DNA of 16,544 nt from Candidatus Fermentibacterales bacterium (GCA_016928495.1 JAFGKQ010000008.1:1-16544), one strand, 5' to 3'; shown: positions 1-6,708, numbered from the stretch's first letter. Numbers and translations are program-made. The notes: generated by a model not told the origin, from the letters alone.

Positions 1-916
1 CCAGGGGGTGCTCCAGGGAGAGCTTCTCGAGAGCACTGCCGCTGACCTCACTGCCGGCCTCTACCTCGCCCCGGAGCCCCGAGTCGAGCAGGAAAGCCTC
101 GACCCTCCTGGAGGCGAGGAGCGCTCTTCTGCCGCCCTCGAGGACGACCACGCAGTATCTCTCGTTTGGATTGAGGGCAACCGCCATGTTGGCCGGGAGC
201 GTCCAGGGAGTAGTGGTCCATATCACTACTTCCACGTCCTCCCCGATTCCTCTCTCGCGCCACTCGGCCGTTCTGAGCGGCCTGAAGGCGACGTATACGG
301 AAGGCGAGGAGTGGGCGCCGTACTCGACCTCTGCATCGGCAAGAGCGGTCTTGCACGAGGTGCACCAGTGGATCGGCCTGAGGCCCTCGTACACGAACCC
401 GCTTCGGACGAGCTCGCCGAAGGCTCTGACTATTCCAGCCTCGTAGTACCGGGCCATGGTCAGGTAGGGATGGTCCCAGCTCCCGAAGACCCCGAGCCGA
501 CTGAACTCGTCGCGCTGGACCCGGTAGAACCTGTCCGCGTACTCCCTGCACCGGGCGCGGATCTCGGAACGGCTCAGAGACTCGGCGCCCTCGGCTCTGG
601 TCACCCTGTGCTCTATCGGCATGCCGTGGCAGTCCCAGCCGGGAGTGTAGGGGGAGTCGAAGCCCATCATCGTATGCGACTTCACTATGAAGTCCTTGAG
701 GATCTTGTTCAGGGCGGTGCCGAGATGCACGTGGCCGTTCGCGTACGGCGGCCCGTCGTGCAGGACGAACCTCTGCGCACCCGACCTGGCCCGCCTTATG
801 CTCTGCTCCAGGCCCTTCTCATGCCAGGCGAGGAGCATCTCGGGCTCCTTGACGATGAGGCTGCCCTTCATGGAGAAAGCAGTCTGCGGGAGTCTTATCG
901 TGTCCTTGTAACTCAT
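1..916 (-). CDS. ileS: Isoleucyl-tRNA synthetase, N-terminal part (runs off the left edge)
   Basis: Class I aminoacyl-tRNA synthetase that charges tRNA-Ile in the cytoplasm. The 305 visible residues begin at an ATG (916-914) and stay open to the window edge, so about two thirds of the protein is missing. Seen: the HIGH-type signature GHVHLG at residues 61-66 within HDGPPYANGHVHLGTALNK-type context; WDCHGMPIE at 94-102; the zinc-type stretch HWCTSCKTALADAEVEY around 183-199; and WTTTPWTLPAN at 233-243, which marks entry into the CP1 editing domain. These are diagnostic of bacterial IleRS rather than ValRS or LeuRS. A full Shine-Dalgarno (SD) sequence (923-932) lies 6 bases upstream. The ATG overlaps the stop of the preceding PNP-like gene as ATGA, so the two are very likely translationally coupled and share the promoter near 1519-1547. 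No truncation or frameshift is visible. Confidence 0.97.
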   Translation of the reverse strand, partial: MSYKDTIRLPQTAFSMKGSLIVKEPEMLLAWHEKGLEQSIRRARSGAQRFVLHDGPPYANGHVHLGTALNKILKDFIVKSHTMMGFDSPYTPGWDCHGMPIEHRVTRAEGAESLSRSEIRARCREYADRFYRVQRDEFSRLGVFGSWDHPYLTMARYYEAGIVRAFGELVRSGFVYEGLRPIHWCTSCKTALADAEVEYGAHSSPSVYVAFRPLRTAEWRERGIGEDVEVVIWTTTPWTLPANMAVALNPNERYCVVVLEGGRRALLASRRVEAFLLDSGLRGEVEAGSEVSGSALEKLSLEHPL

Positions 917-1464
917 AGCTCCTCACCTCCTTCTGTGGATGTCTCGAATCCGGGCGCTCGAAGCAGCTTCTCGAGCGGCGGACGCGACAGGTTGCGTCTG
1001 CCCCAGGCGCTCACCCTCACCATCAGAGCGACTCTGCGCCCCCCACGACCCGCCATGACGGCTTCATCGATGCCATCGGAGACCATGGCTTCCGCTCCAA
1101 GGCAGTCGAGCTCCGCAGGCGTTGCCAGTCTCCAGTCCGGCACCTTCCCCACGACTCCCCTGTTCCAGGGGCCCTCCGGGCTCAGGTACAACCCCCTCAG
1201 GGAAGGGAACCTCGGGCCGGGTAGACGATCGTCCTCCCCGACCAGCGGGCCGTCCCCGAACAGGGAGACATGATCCGAAGCAAGCAGCCAGCACTCCTTC
1301 TCTCCGACGCCGTCCGCCCCGAGCAGGAGAAGCCCGTCCGGATCATCCTCGCAGAGCCAGGCCCTGACCGCATCCGCGCACGTGGCGCCCGGCTCCCTTC
1401 GGAGAAGGCGCTCGTCCGGGATGAGGCGACCGGTCTCCCAGTCGGCCGGAAGAACACAGAGCAT
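913..1464 (-). CDS. Shrunken purine nucleoside phosphorylase-like protein coupled to ileS
   Basis: 183-residue protein; the ATG at 1464 has GGAG 8 bases upstream. Residues 63-87 (SDHVSLFGDGPLVG, then DDRLPGPRFP) closely follow the class II PNP (PunA/DeoD2) signature SDHINLxGxNPLIGPND-RFGPRFP. Residues 115-147 (TPAELDCLGAEA, later GRRVALMV) follow the PNP block TPAEIRxLRxLGAD...LRVLGIS. Known PNPs of this class are about 270 residues. Here the N-terminal phosphate-binding half (GSG, GHxG, GRFHxYEG) is absent. The substrate Glu of the YETPAE motif reads Leu-Ala before TPAE, the GMSTVPE block reads VSDGIDE, and the purine-binding Asn region reads VS. Inference: a non-catalytic relic or repurposed PNP fold. 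Codon use is normal, so it looks maintained. It ends in an ATGA overlap with ileS and is the first gene after a candidate promoter. Homology is judged by eye from remembered family motifs. Confidence 0.7.
   Translation of the reverse strand: MLCVLPADWETGRLIPDERLLRREPGATCADAVRAWLCEDDPDGLLLLGADGVGEKECWLLASDHVSLFGDGPLVGEDDRLPGPRFPSLRGLYLSPEGPWNRGVVGKVPDWRLATPAELDCLGAEAMVSDGIDEAVMAGRGGRRVALMVRVSAWGRRNLSRPPLEKLLRAPGFETSTEGGEEL
923..932 (-). promoter_or_regulatory. Strong Shine-Dalgarno of ileS
   Basis: Minus strand reads AAGGAGGTGA, a ten-base match to the anti-SD, 6 bases before the ileS ATG. It lies inside the last codons of the upstream PNP-like gene. It fixes the ileS start and suggests that ileS can be initiated strongly even though it is coupled to the upstream stop codon. 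Confidence 0.85.
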
Positions 1465-1488
1465 GACTCACGCTCCTGAACCTGGCCA

Positions 1489-1507
1489 GCCGGGGCACAG
1501 CCCCGGC
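1489..1507 (-). other. Hairpin in the leader of the PNP-like/ileS transcript
   Basis: A perfect 7-bp GC stem with a 5-base loop (8 bp if the loop closes to 3 bases) lies between the candidate promoter (1519-1547) and the SD of the PNP-like gene. No U-run follows it on either strand, so it does not look like an intrinsic terminator. It may stabilise the leader or affect access to the start of the PNP-like gene. Confidence 0.55.
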
Positions 1508-1518
1508 AAGAAACACCG

Positions 1519-1547
1519 ATTATGTGAACGACATCCCGGATGAGCAA
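1519..1547 (-). promoter_or_regulatory. Candidate sigma70-type promoter for the PNP-like gene and ileS
   Basis: On the minus strand TTGCTC (1547-1542) and CATAAT (1524-1519) are separated by exactly 17 bases. The -10 matches TATAAT at 5 of 6 positions, and the -35 starts with TTG. Transcription would start near 1512, giving a leader of about 48 bases that contains the hairpin at 1489-1507. It lies in the 107-base gap between the WDGCGC protein gene and the PNP-like gene, one of the few AT-richer spots in this area. Confidence 0.55.
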
Positions 1548-1571
1548 GAGAACGAGGTCGGTCTCAATCCC

Positions 1572-2039
1572 TTACGAGGGAGGGAGGGAGCAGGAGCCAT
1601 CCCCTTGACTGCTCGTCCCGTCGAACGGCGCGAGGTAGTCGATCCTGCATCCGCAACCGTCCCACATCCTGTCGTAGCGCTCGAGCCTGTCGTCGATGAA
1701 GGCCAGGGCAGCCTCGGCGCTGCGCACTGACCTCAGGACCGCCTGACCGGTACCGGTGCGCTCCTGGACCAGGATCCTGCCGTCGAACTCGAGCGCTCTG
1801 AGGCGGCCTGTCATTCCGGCCTCCTCCCTGATGACCCTGGCGGTCTCCATCAGCGTATCCAGATCTTCCGCCCCGATCTCCAGCGCCGGGCCTCCGTCAA
1901 CAAGTCCGGCAATCAGGGCGCTCACTCGCGGCGTGCTCACCATCATGCTCCTCAGCGTCCCTGCAGCGGCCTTTCCCGCGTCCGCGAACTTCGACATGCT
2001 AGCCGAGTCGGAAGGAGACGGGAGATAGCGCTGTGTCAT
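1572..2039 (-). CDS. Small protein of unknown function with a WDGCGC motif
   Basis: 155 residues from ATG 2039. An alternative ATG at 1997 would give 141 residues. Neither has a convincing SD, so the start is uncertain. Strong GC at third positions and AGG-rich arginine codons through the whole frame show it is a real gene. No signal peptide or membrane segment is visible. The middle (about 55-120) looks alpha/beta with amphipathic helices. The C-terminal part has RYDRMWDGCGCRIDYLAPF at 121-139, in which C129 and C131 sit in a Trp-Asp-Gly-Cys-Gly-Cys run ahead of an acidic/aromatic patch, and the tail is Ser/Pro-rich. I do not recognise the family. The clustered Cys pair could bind a metal or be redox-active, but nothing else supports that. 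It is followed 107 bases later by the PNP-like/ileS pair, which appears to have its own promoter, and it diverges from the plus-strand region. Confidence 0.8.
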   Translation of the reverse strand: MTQRYLPSPSDSASMSKFADAGKAAAGTLRSMMVSTPRVSALIAGLVDGGPALEIGAEDLDTLMETARVIREEAGMTGRLRALEFDGRILVQERTGTGQAVLRSVRSAEAALAFIDDRLERYDRMWDGCGCRIDYLAPFDGTSSQGDGSCSLPPS

Positions 2040-2437
2040 CCCTGAGCCGGGTAGACGCCTCCAGGCTCTTCTTCAACCGGATGATGATGCTGGAGAGGCG
2101 CCAGGTCGAGAGCCTGCCGTCGGCGTTTCCGGATGGCGAGCCACTGGCGACCGCGCTCCGAGGCAATCCGGACGCGGAGTGGTCCCTGTGCCATGCCTCG
2201 GCCTCCAGCGCTGCCTGGCCGCACCGGGTCACGCGACACGATGGATGGGCCGTCCTGTGTCCGGGCAGCAGCGACACGGACATGAGGCGCGTTCCGTGCT
2301 GCTCTCGAGGGGCTAAGACGGGAGCGTTCTCGAGGAGCCCACGGACGGAAGGAAGCGCGAGTACCGGAGGATCCTCCCGTCATGATCGGCGAGGGCTCCC
2401 GAGAGGGGAGGGGAGTTGGGCGGCTTCTTCGGAATAG
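2033..2437 (+). CDS. Doubtful open frame, possibly the N-terminal remnant of a decayed gene
   Basis: An open frame of 134 codons fills most of the 376-base gap before the PurF-like gene. The first 85 or so codons (to about 2285) have the strong GC3 and codon pattern of neighbouring genes, and a GGGAG lies 8 bases before the GTG at 2033 (an ATG at 2081 is an alternative). The visible product includes GWAVLCPGSSDTDM near residue 70-83, which vaguely recalls the N-terminal region of some GNAT acetyltransferases. After about 2285 the composition turns Ser/Arg-rich and looks non-coding. In the next frame a short SVLLSRG stretch ends in TAA at 2314. This fits a frameshifted, truncated gene. It overlaps the start of the minus-strand WDGCGC gene by 7 bases and the PurF-like gene by 22. 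Function is not assigned. Confidence 0.3.
   Translation: MSSLSRVDASRLFFNRMMMLERRQVESLPSAFPDGEPLATALRGNPDAEWSLCHASASSAAWPHRVTRHDGWAVLCPGSSDTDMRRVPCCSRGAKTGAFSRSPRTEGSASTGGSSRHDRRGLPRGEGSWAASSE
2366..2377. repeat. 12-base perfect palindrome upstream of the PurF-like gene
   Basis: GGAGGATCCTCC reads the same on both strands. It lies 38 bases before the TTG start of the PurF-like gene. It could be an operator or a small hairpin containing an SD-like sequence, or it may be chance in a GC-rich gap. The rest of 2040-2415 shows no clear promoter or terminator to me. Confidence 0.35.
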
Positions 2438-3831
2438 CCGGCAGGCCGGGCGAGGACTGCACCACGGACCTGTTCTACGGGACGGACTACCATTCCCACC
2501 TGGGCACCATGAGGGGCGGCCTGGCGGCAAGCAACGGCAAGCAGCTCCGCAGGTACATCCACGACATCACCAACGCCCAGTTCCGCTCGAAGCTCGGGCC
2601 CGACCTCCCTCAGCTCTCGGGACACTGCGGCATCGGCGTCATCAGCGACCTCGACGACCAGCCTCTGCTCATCGGATCCCATCTGGGCACCTTCGCGGTC
2701 GTGACCGTCGGGAGGATATCCAACATCGACGAGATCGTTGCCCAGGCACTGGGGCAGAGAAGAGCCCACTTCTCGGAAATGAGCGGAGGGATGATCAACC
2801 CGACCGAGCTCGTCGGGATGATCATCAGCAGGGAGGAGAGCTTCCTCGAGGGGATCCGGAGGGTGCTGGAGTCGGTCGAAGGCTCCTGCTCGTTGCTGGT
2901 TCTGACGACGCAAGGCATCTACGCGGCCAGGGACAGGCTGGGAAGGACCCCGGTCATCCTCGGCACTCGGGAGGATGCCACCGCGGCAGCCCTGGAAACG
3001 AGCGCCTTCCCAAACCTGGGCTTCGAGACGAGCCACTGCCTGGGACCGGGCGAGGTGGTCCTCCTCCACCACGACGGCTTCGAGACCATCTCCCCCCCGG
3101 GCGAGTCCATGAGCATCTGTGCCTTCCTCTGGGTCTACTATGGTTTCCCGGCATCCCACTACGAGGGTATCAACGTGGAGGATGCCCGTAACAGGTCGGG
3201 AGCGTTCCTGGCCCGCAGGGACAGCGTGCGTGCCGACATGGTCGCCGGGATCCCGGACTCGGGAACCGGCCACGCTCTGGGATACGCGACCGAGTCGGGC
3301 CTGCCCTACAGGCGGCCCTTCGTCAAGTACACGCCCACCTGGCCCAGGAGCTTCATGCCTCAGGACCAGGGAGTGAGGGAGCTGGTCGCCAGGATGAAGC
3401 TGATACCGATCCCCGAGCTGATAAGGGGAAGGAAGCTGCTGTTCTGCGAGGACTCCATAGTCCGCGGGACGCAGTTGAGGGACACCATACGCCGGGTGTT
3501 CGAATCGGGGGCCGCGGAGGTCCACATGAGGCCGGCCTGCCCCCCATTGCTTCATGGTTGCCCATTCCTCAACTTCTCCAGGTCCTCCTCCGAGCTGGAT
3601 CTGGCGGGCAGGCGTGCCGTCTCGAGGCTGGAGGGCAGCGCGATCGAGGTCCCGCCCGCATACCGCGATCCGGACAGCGATGGCTTCCGCGCTCTGGTCG
3701 AAGAGGTCAGGAAGGAGCTGGGACTCACTTCGCTGATGTACCAGAGGCTCGATGACCTCATCTCTGCCATAGGGATGCCGGAGGAGAAGCTCTGTACCTA
3801 CTGCTGGACCGGGAGATCCGGGCCGGCCTGA
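2416..3831 (+). CDS. PurF-like amidophosphoribosyltransferase lacking the catalytic N-terminal Cys
   Basis: 471 residues from TTG 2416, with GGGGAGGGGAG just upstream. Class II glutamine amidotransferase plus type I phosphoribosyltransferase architecture: Ntn-like domain about 1-225, PRTase about 235-430. The PRPP loop is LLFCEDSIVRGTQL at 341-354. Cysteines C235, C382, C460 and C463 match the four Fe-S ligands of B. subtilis-type PurF. The N-terminus is MGGFFGIAG, where canonical PurF has MCGI, so the glutaminase nucleophile Cys1 is Gly. The RGQD motif is also replaced (MRGGLAASN). The same MGGFFG start, YGTDYHSHLGT, FLWVYYGFP and KYTPTWPRSF occur, as I recall, in a Bacteroidetes-type PurF paralog, so this is a family trait and not a local mutation. 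It cannot hydrolyse glutamine by the normal route; it may use ammonia, take it from a partner, or do something else. It is the only plus-strand gene, with no other purine genes beside it, and its 3' end overlaps the HD-GYP gene by 34 bases. Confidence 0.88.
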   Translation: MGGFFGIAGRPGEDCTTDLFYGTDYHSHLGTMRGGLAASNGKQLRRYIHDITNAQFRSKLGPDLPQLSGHCGIGVISDLDDQPLLIGSHLGTFAVVTVGRISNIDEIVAQALGQRRAHFSEMSGGMINPTELVGMIISREESFLEGIRRVLESVEGSCSLLVLTTQGIYAARDRLGRTPVILGTREDATAAALETSAFPNLGFETSHCLGPGEVVLLHHDGFETISPPGESMSICAFLWVYYGFPASHYEGINVEDARNRSGAFLARRDSVRADMVAGIPDSGTGHALGYATESGLPYRRPFVKYTPTWPRSFMPQDQGVRELVARMKLIPIPELIRGRKLLFCEDSIVRGTQLRDTIRRVFESGAAEVHMRPACPPLLHGCPFLNFSRSSSELDLAGRRAVSRLEGSAIEVPPAYRDPDSDGFRALVEEVRKELGLTSLMYQRLDDLISAIGMPEEKLCTYCWTGRSGPA

Positions 3832-4970
3832 GGATCAATGCCGGGAGAGCGCCGTCCGGGCAGGTCCGCCGCGGAGATGGCCCCCTCCTCCACGAGGTGC
3901 CTTCCCAGTGCCAGCACCGGGTCTGCGTCGAAGCTGGTCCCTATGCCCTCGACCAGGATGCGATAGGCTGCCCCGGGCTCGAGAGGCGAGCGATAGTGCC
4001 GCTCCGAGGTGAGGGCCTCATAGACGTCGGCAACCGCGATGATCCTCCCGCCGATCGAGATCTGGTCCAGGACCAGCCCTTCGGGATAGCCATCCCCCGA
4101 CGCTCTCTCGTGGTGCTGGGTGGCGTAGAGGGGAACCAGTCTGAGGCCTTCCTCGAAATCTATCCTGGACAGGATATTGTGAGTGTACTCGACGTGCTTC
4201 TTGATGATGGTGTACTCCTCGGGGGTCAGCCTCTCGGGGCCAGGCTTCCTCAGGACGCTGTCGGGTATGCCGATCTTGCCATAGTCATGCAGAAGAGCGG
4301 CGTACTTGATGGTCTCCCGCTCGGAGCCGGGAAGGCCGAGCTCCTCCGCGATCGCCACGGCATAGCGCATCACGTTCTCGCTGTGGCCGGCGGTGAGGGG
4401 ATCCCTGGACTCGATGGACTCCGCGAGGGCGTCGATGAGGCTGTCGAACATCCTCTTGCGGCTCTCGTAGAGCTGGACGTTCTCTATCGATATGGCCGCC
4501 TCGTTCGCTATGGCCTCCAGGAATTCGGCATCCTGGTCGTCGAACTCGCCACGGAGCTTGTTGACGACCTGGAACGATCCGAGCGTGCGGCCGTCAGGGT
4601 TGACTATCGGAACGGTCAGGGCGCTCCTGGTCCGGAACCCGGTCTTCTGGTCTATCGCGGGGTTGAACCTCGTGTCCTCCATGACATCGGGGATGAGCAG
4701 CGTCTCCCCGCTCCTGAAGACGAAGCCCGCCATGCCGGTCCCGACACCGATCCGGATCTGGTCCTTCTCGCCCTCCGCGACTATCGACCATAGCTCGTCA
4801 GTGTCGGGATCATGAAGGAAGACCGTCGACCTCTCGGCGTTGATGACGCTGCTGGTCTCCCTGGCCAGGAGTCTCAGCAGGGAGTGCAGGTCCCTCGTCT
4901 GGTTGATCTCCCGCAGTATCCTCAGCAGAGACCTCAGCTTCTTCAGCTCCTCCCGGAGCGAGGAGTCCAT
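3798..4970 (-). CDS. GAF-HD-GYP cyclic-di-nucleotide phosphodiesterase
   Basis: 390 residues from ATG 4970, chosen because GAGGGA lies 9 bases upstream and because a longer start would run into the upstream YggU gene. Order: N-terminal helix/coiled coil about 1-40, GAF sensor about 26-168, a linking helix, HD-GYP about 175-370. HD-GYP residues seen: H196 (AGHSENV), H228-D229 with K232 (LLHDYGKIG), H259, HHERASGDGYP at 286-296, D314 (ADVYEALTS). This is the full metal-binding and GYP set, so an active c-di-GMP (or cGAMP) hydrolase is expected, cytosolic and controlled by a small ligand or signal bound by GAF. No receiver or membrane domain. Last gene of a tight run after M29 peptidase, Trm112 and YggU (17 bases after YggU). 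Its 3' end overlaps the convergent PurF-like gene. Confidence 0.93.
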   Translation of the reverse strand: MDSSLREELKKLRSLLRILREINQTRDLHSLLRLLARETSSVINAERSTVFLHDPDTDELWSIVAEGEKDQIRIGVGTGMAGFVFRSGETLLIPDVMEDTRFNPAIDQKTGFRTRSALTVPIVNPDGRTLGSFQVVNKLRGEFDDQDAEFLEAIANEAAISIENVQLYESRKRMFDSLIDALAESIESRDPLTAGHSENVMRYAVAIAEELGLPGSERETIKYAALLHDYGKIGIPDSVLRKPGPERLTPEEYTIIKKHVEYTHNILSRIDFEEGLRLVPLYATQHHERASGDGYPEGLVLDQISIGGRIIAVADVYEALTSERHYRSPLEPGAAYRILVEGIGTSFDADPVLALGRHLVEEGAISAADLPGRRSPGIDPQAGPDLPVQQ

Positions 4971-4987
4971 TCCCGGTCTTCCCTCGT

Positions 4988-5275
4988 TCAGGATGAGATA
5001 CCCTCCGCTTCCCCGGTGCCCGGCAGCCATTCGGGCCTGTGTGCGGGAGCTCTCACGAGCAGGGTCTTCCTGCTGGATCTGAGCCCCGAGACGATCTCCA
5101 CATCGTTCCTGCCTACGCCGAACTCGCGGGCGATGTACTCGGTCAGCTCGTGGTTGGCCCTTCCCCCGGCCGGGGCGGACCTGAGCGCTATCCTGGGCGA
5201 GCCGTCCGCCATCAGCCCGCAGAAGCCGGTCCTGGAAGAGCGCGGGCTGACCTTCACCCTGAGCCTGAGATCCAC
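4988..5275 (-). CDS. YggU/DUF167 family protein
   Basis: 95 residues from GTG 5275. The family is small, conserved and of unknown biochemical role. The motif APAGGRANHEL at about 34-44 corresponds to the family's PPxxGKAN signature. It is preceded by the strand LRLRVKVSPRSSRTGF and followed by SGLRSSRKTLLV (family GxxSRxK). Length matches the usual 80-100 residues. The final 20 or so residues are a nonconserved tail. The SD is weak (GAGGA about 13 bases upstream), and the gene starts 10 bases after the Trm112 stop, so it is probably translated from the shared operon message. The GAF-HD-GYP gene follows 17 bases later. Confidence 0.88.
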   Translation of the reverse strand: MDLRLRVKVSPRSSRTGFCGLMADGSPRIALRSAPAGGRANHELTEYIAREFGVGRNDVEIVSGLRSSRKTLLVRAPAHRPEWLPGTGEAEGISS

Positions 5276-5285
5276 GAGATGCGCT

Positions 5286-5459
5286 CTAGTCCTCGAGCGG
5301 CCGCGCCTCGTCGATGAGCATGATCGGAATGCCGTCGCGAACCTCGTACACGAGCCTGCAGGCGTTGCATATCAGGACCTCTTCCGGCTCGGTCCTGTAC
5401 TCCAGATCGCCCTTGCACTTCGGACACGCCAGGATCTCTCTCAGCTTCTCGTTGAGCAT
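5286..5459 (-). CDS. Trm112-like zinc-ribbon protein (UPF0434/YcaR family)
   Basis: 57 residues from ATG 5459, with AAGGGG 7 bases upstream. The whole family pattern is present: [12 protein letters not shown] with C12 and C15, [20 protein letters not shown] with C31 and C34, and the ending DEARPLE. The four cysteines form a single zinc site. Family members are short; the eukaryotic/archaeal homolog Trm112 activates methyltransferases acting on tRNA, rRNA and release factors, while the bacterial proteins are less well defined. Second gene of the M29 peptidase-Trm112-YggU-HD-GYP run (16 bases after the peptidase stop, 10 before YggU). No methyltransferase partner is encoded in the window. Confidence 0.94.
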   Translation of the reverse strand: MLNEKLREILACPKCKGDLEYRTEPEEVLICNACRLVYEVRDGIPIMLIDEARPLED

Positions 5460-5475
5460 TGCAGAGCCCCTTCTA

Positions 5476-6708
5476 CTAGATCACGAACTCACCGTCACGC
5501 ATTATGGTCGTCTCCGTGCCGTCACTTCCGAGTCCTCTGACGGACAGCCCCGGGGATCCGAACATGAAGTCCGTGTGGACGAGAGACACGTTGCACCCCA
5601 TCTCGAGCAGCTCCCGGTCGGTCTTGCCGGAGGCACCCTCCACGGTGTCGGTGTAGCCGTTGCCGAGCGCCACGTGACAGGCCGCGTTCTCGTCCAGCAG
5701 TACGTTATGGAAAAGCAAGCCTGACCGGTAGATGGGGGAGTCCCCACCCACGAGTGCGATCTCCCCGAGATACCTGGCCTGCGCGTCGGTCTCCAGGTAT
5801 CTCTCCAGGACCTCTGACCCGCGCGAGGCCCCGCACTCCACCACGGCACCCTCGCGGAAGACGAACCAGGGCTCCTCCACCCTGGCGCCCATGAGGTAGA
5901 GCGGTCTGGTGCAGGTCAGCCTGCCCTCGGTTCGCCTGAAGTCGGGCGTGGAGAACACCTCCTCGGTGGGGATGTTCGGGAAGAAGCCGACCCCGCTCGA
6001 GGACACGCATCTCCCTCCGGCAAAACGACTCCCGGGAGCCATGCCCACCTGCAGCCGGGTGCCTGGGCCAGTCAGGACGAAGCGGTCGAAGGACCTATCG
6101 TTGAGGAAGCGGCACCTTCGCTTCAGCTCGCCGTCGTGCGAGAGCCACCGGGACGGAGCATCCTCCTCGTCGAGCCGGAGGATGGGATCGAGGACGCGCC
6201 ATATCCCCTCCTCCCAGTCCGCTGTATCGCCAAGGACCTTGCGGCTCCAGCCGGCGGTGGGGTAGAGACAGACGTTCCACTGGATCAGGTTCGAGGCGAT
6301 CGCAGACATGTACTCGCGGCCGGCTATCGAGATGGCCTTCCTGGCCCTTCCGAGCCTTGCGGGGTCGACTCCTTCCATGATGTCCGGATGCTCGGGACCG
6401 CGCAGTGAAACCACGGCCCAGCCCTGGGAGACGATCTCGTGGGCCCTGCCTGCCACGAAGTCAGGCACGAATTCGAGATAGTCCTCCGAGCTGTGGTCCA
6501 GCCTGGCCCTCTCGAGCGCCTGATCCTCGTAGGCCACCTCGACCCACCTGGCGCCCATACCGTAGGCCGTGGAGGACATCAGCCGCGCGAAGCGCCGGCT
6601 GCAGGCATCCGCCCGAAGCAGCAGGCACTGCCCCTCCCGGAGGTTGACCCCGGTGCCCAGTATGAGCCCGGCGTACCTCCGGTCGTGATCGGTCATATCA
6701 GCCATCAC
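5476..6708 (-). CDS. M29-family metalloaminopeptidase (AmpS/AmpT type)
   Basis: 410 residues from GTG 6708; the next codon is ATG (6705) and another ATG lies at 6696, so the start may shift by 1-4 codons. GGAG lies 10 bases before the GTG. Cytosolic aminopeptidase with a co-catalytic metal pair. Motifs: [12 protein letters not shown] at 245-256 (E250 ligand), GEIALVGG with E316, [21 protein letters not shown] with D339, E340, H345 and Y352, and [13 protein letters not shown] with H378 and D380. This matches the E-E-H-H-D set described for S. aureus AmpS. Length is normal for the family (about 400-415). First gene of a four-gene run with 10-17 base gaps; the 64 bases upstream show no clear promoter. 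Role: trimming of peptides during protein turnover. Confidence 0.95.
   Translation of the reverse strand: MMADMTDHDRRYAGLILGTGVNLREGQCLLLRADACSRRFARLMSSTAYGMGARWVEVAYEDQALERARLDHSSEDYLEFVPDFVAGRAHEIVSQGWAVVSLRGPEHPDIMEGVDPARLGRARKAISIAGREYMSAIASNLIQWNVCLYPTAGWSRKVLGDTADWEEGIWRVLDPILRLDEEDAPSRWLSHDGELKRRCRFLNDRSFDRFVLTGPGTRLQVGMAPGSRFAGGRCVSSSGVGFFPNIPTEEVFSTPDFRRTEGRLTCTRPLYLMGARVEEPWFVFREGAVVECGASRGSEVLERYLETDAQARYLGEIALVGGDSPIYRSGLLFHNVLLDENAACHVALGNGYTDTVEGASGKTDRELLEMGCNVSLVHTDFMFGSPGLSVRGLGSDGTETTIMRDGEFVI

Noticed and set aside
8-1273. 421-codon plus-strand open frame
   Set aside because: Lies opposite ileS and the PNP-like gene, both supported by motifs; low-complexity product.
1465-1571. 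T-box or intrinsic terminator before ileS
   Set aside because: The hairpin at 1489-1507 has no U-run and no T-box or specifier-loop pattern is visible.
2382-2460. GNAT-like string GRGVGRLLRN in another frame, tempting as the rest of the decayed gene
   Set aside because: It falls mainly on the out-of-frame reading of the real PurF-like N-terminus, so the resemblance to an acetyl-CoA loop is coincidence.
2380-3555. 391-codon minus-strand open frame opposite the PurF-like gene
   Set aside because: The plus strand encodes an end-to-end PurF-like protein with PRPP and Fe-S motifs; the antisense product has no recognisable features.
4971-5030. Longer start for the GAF-HD-GYP gene at 5030
   Set aside because: It would overlap the YggU gene by over 40 bases and adds a Gly-rich stretch that is a shadow of that gene; ATG 4970 has a suitable SD.
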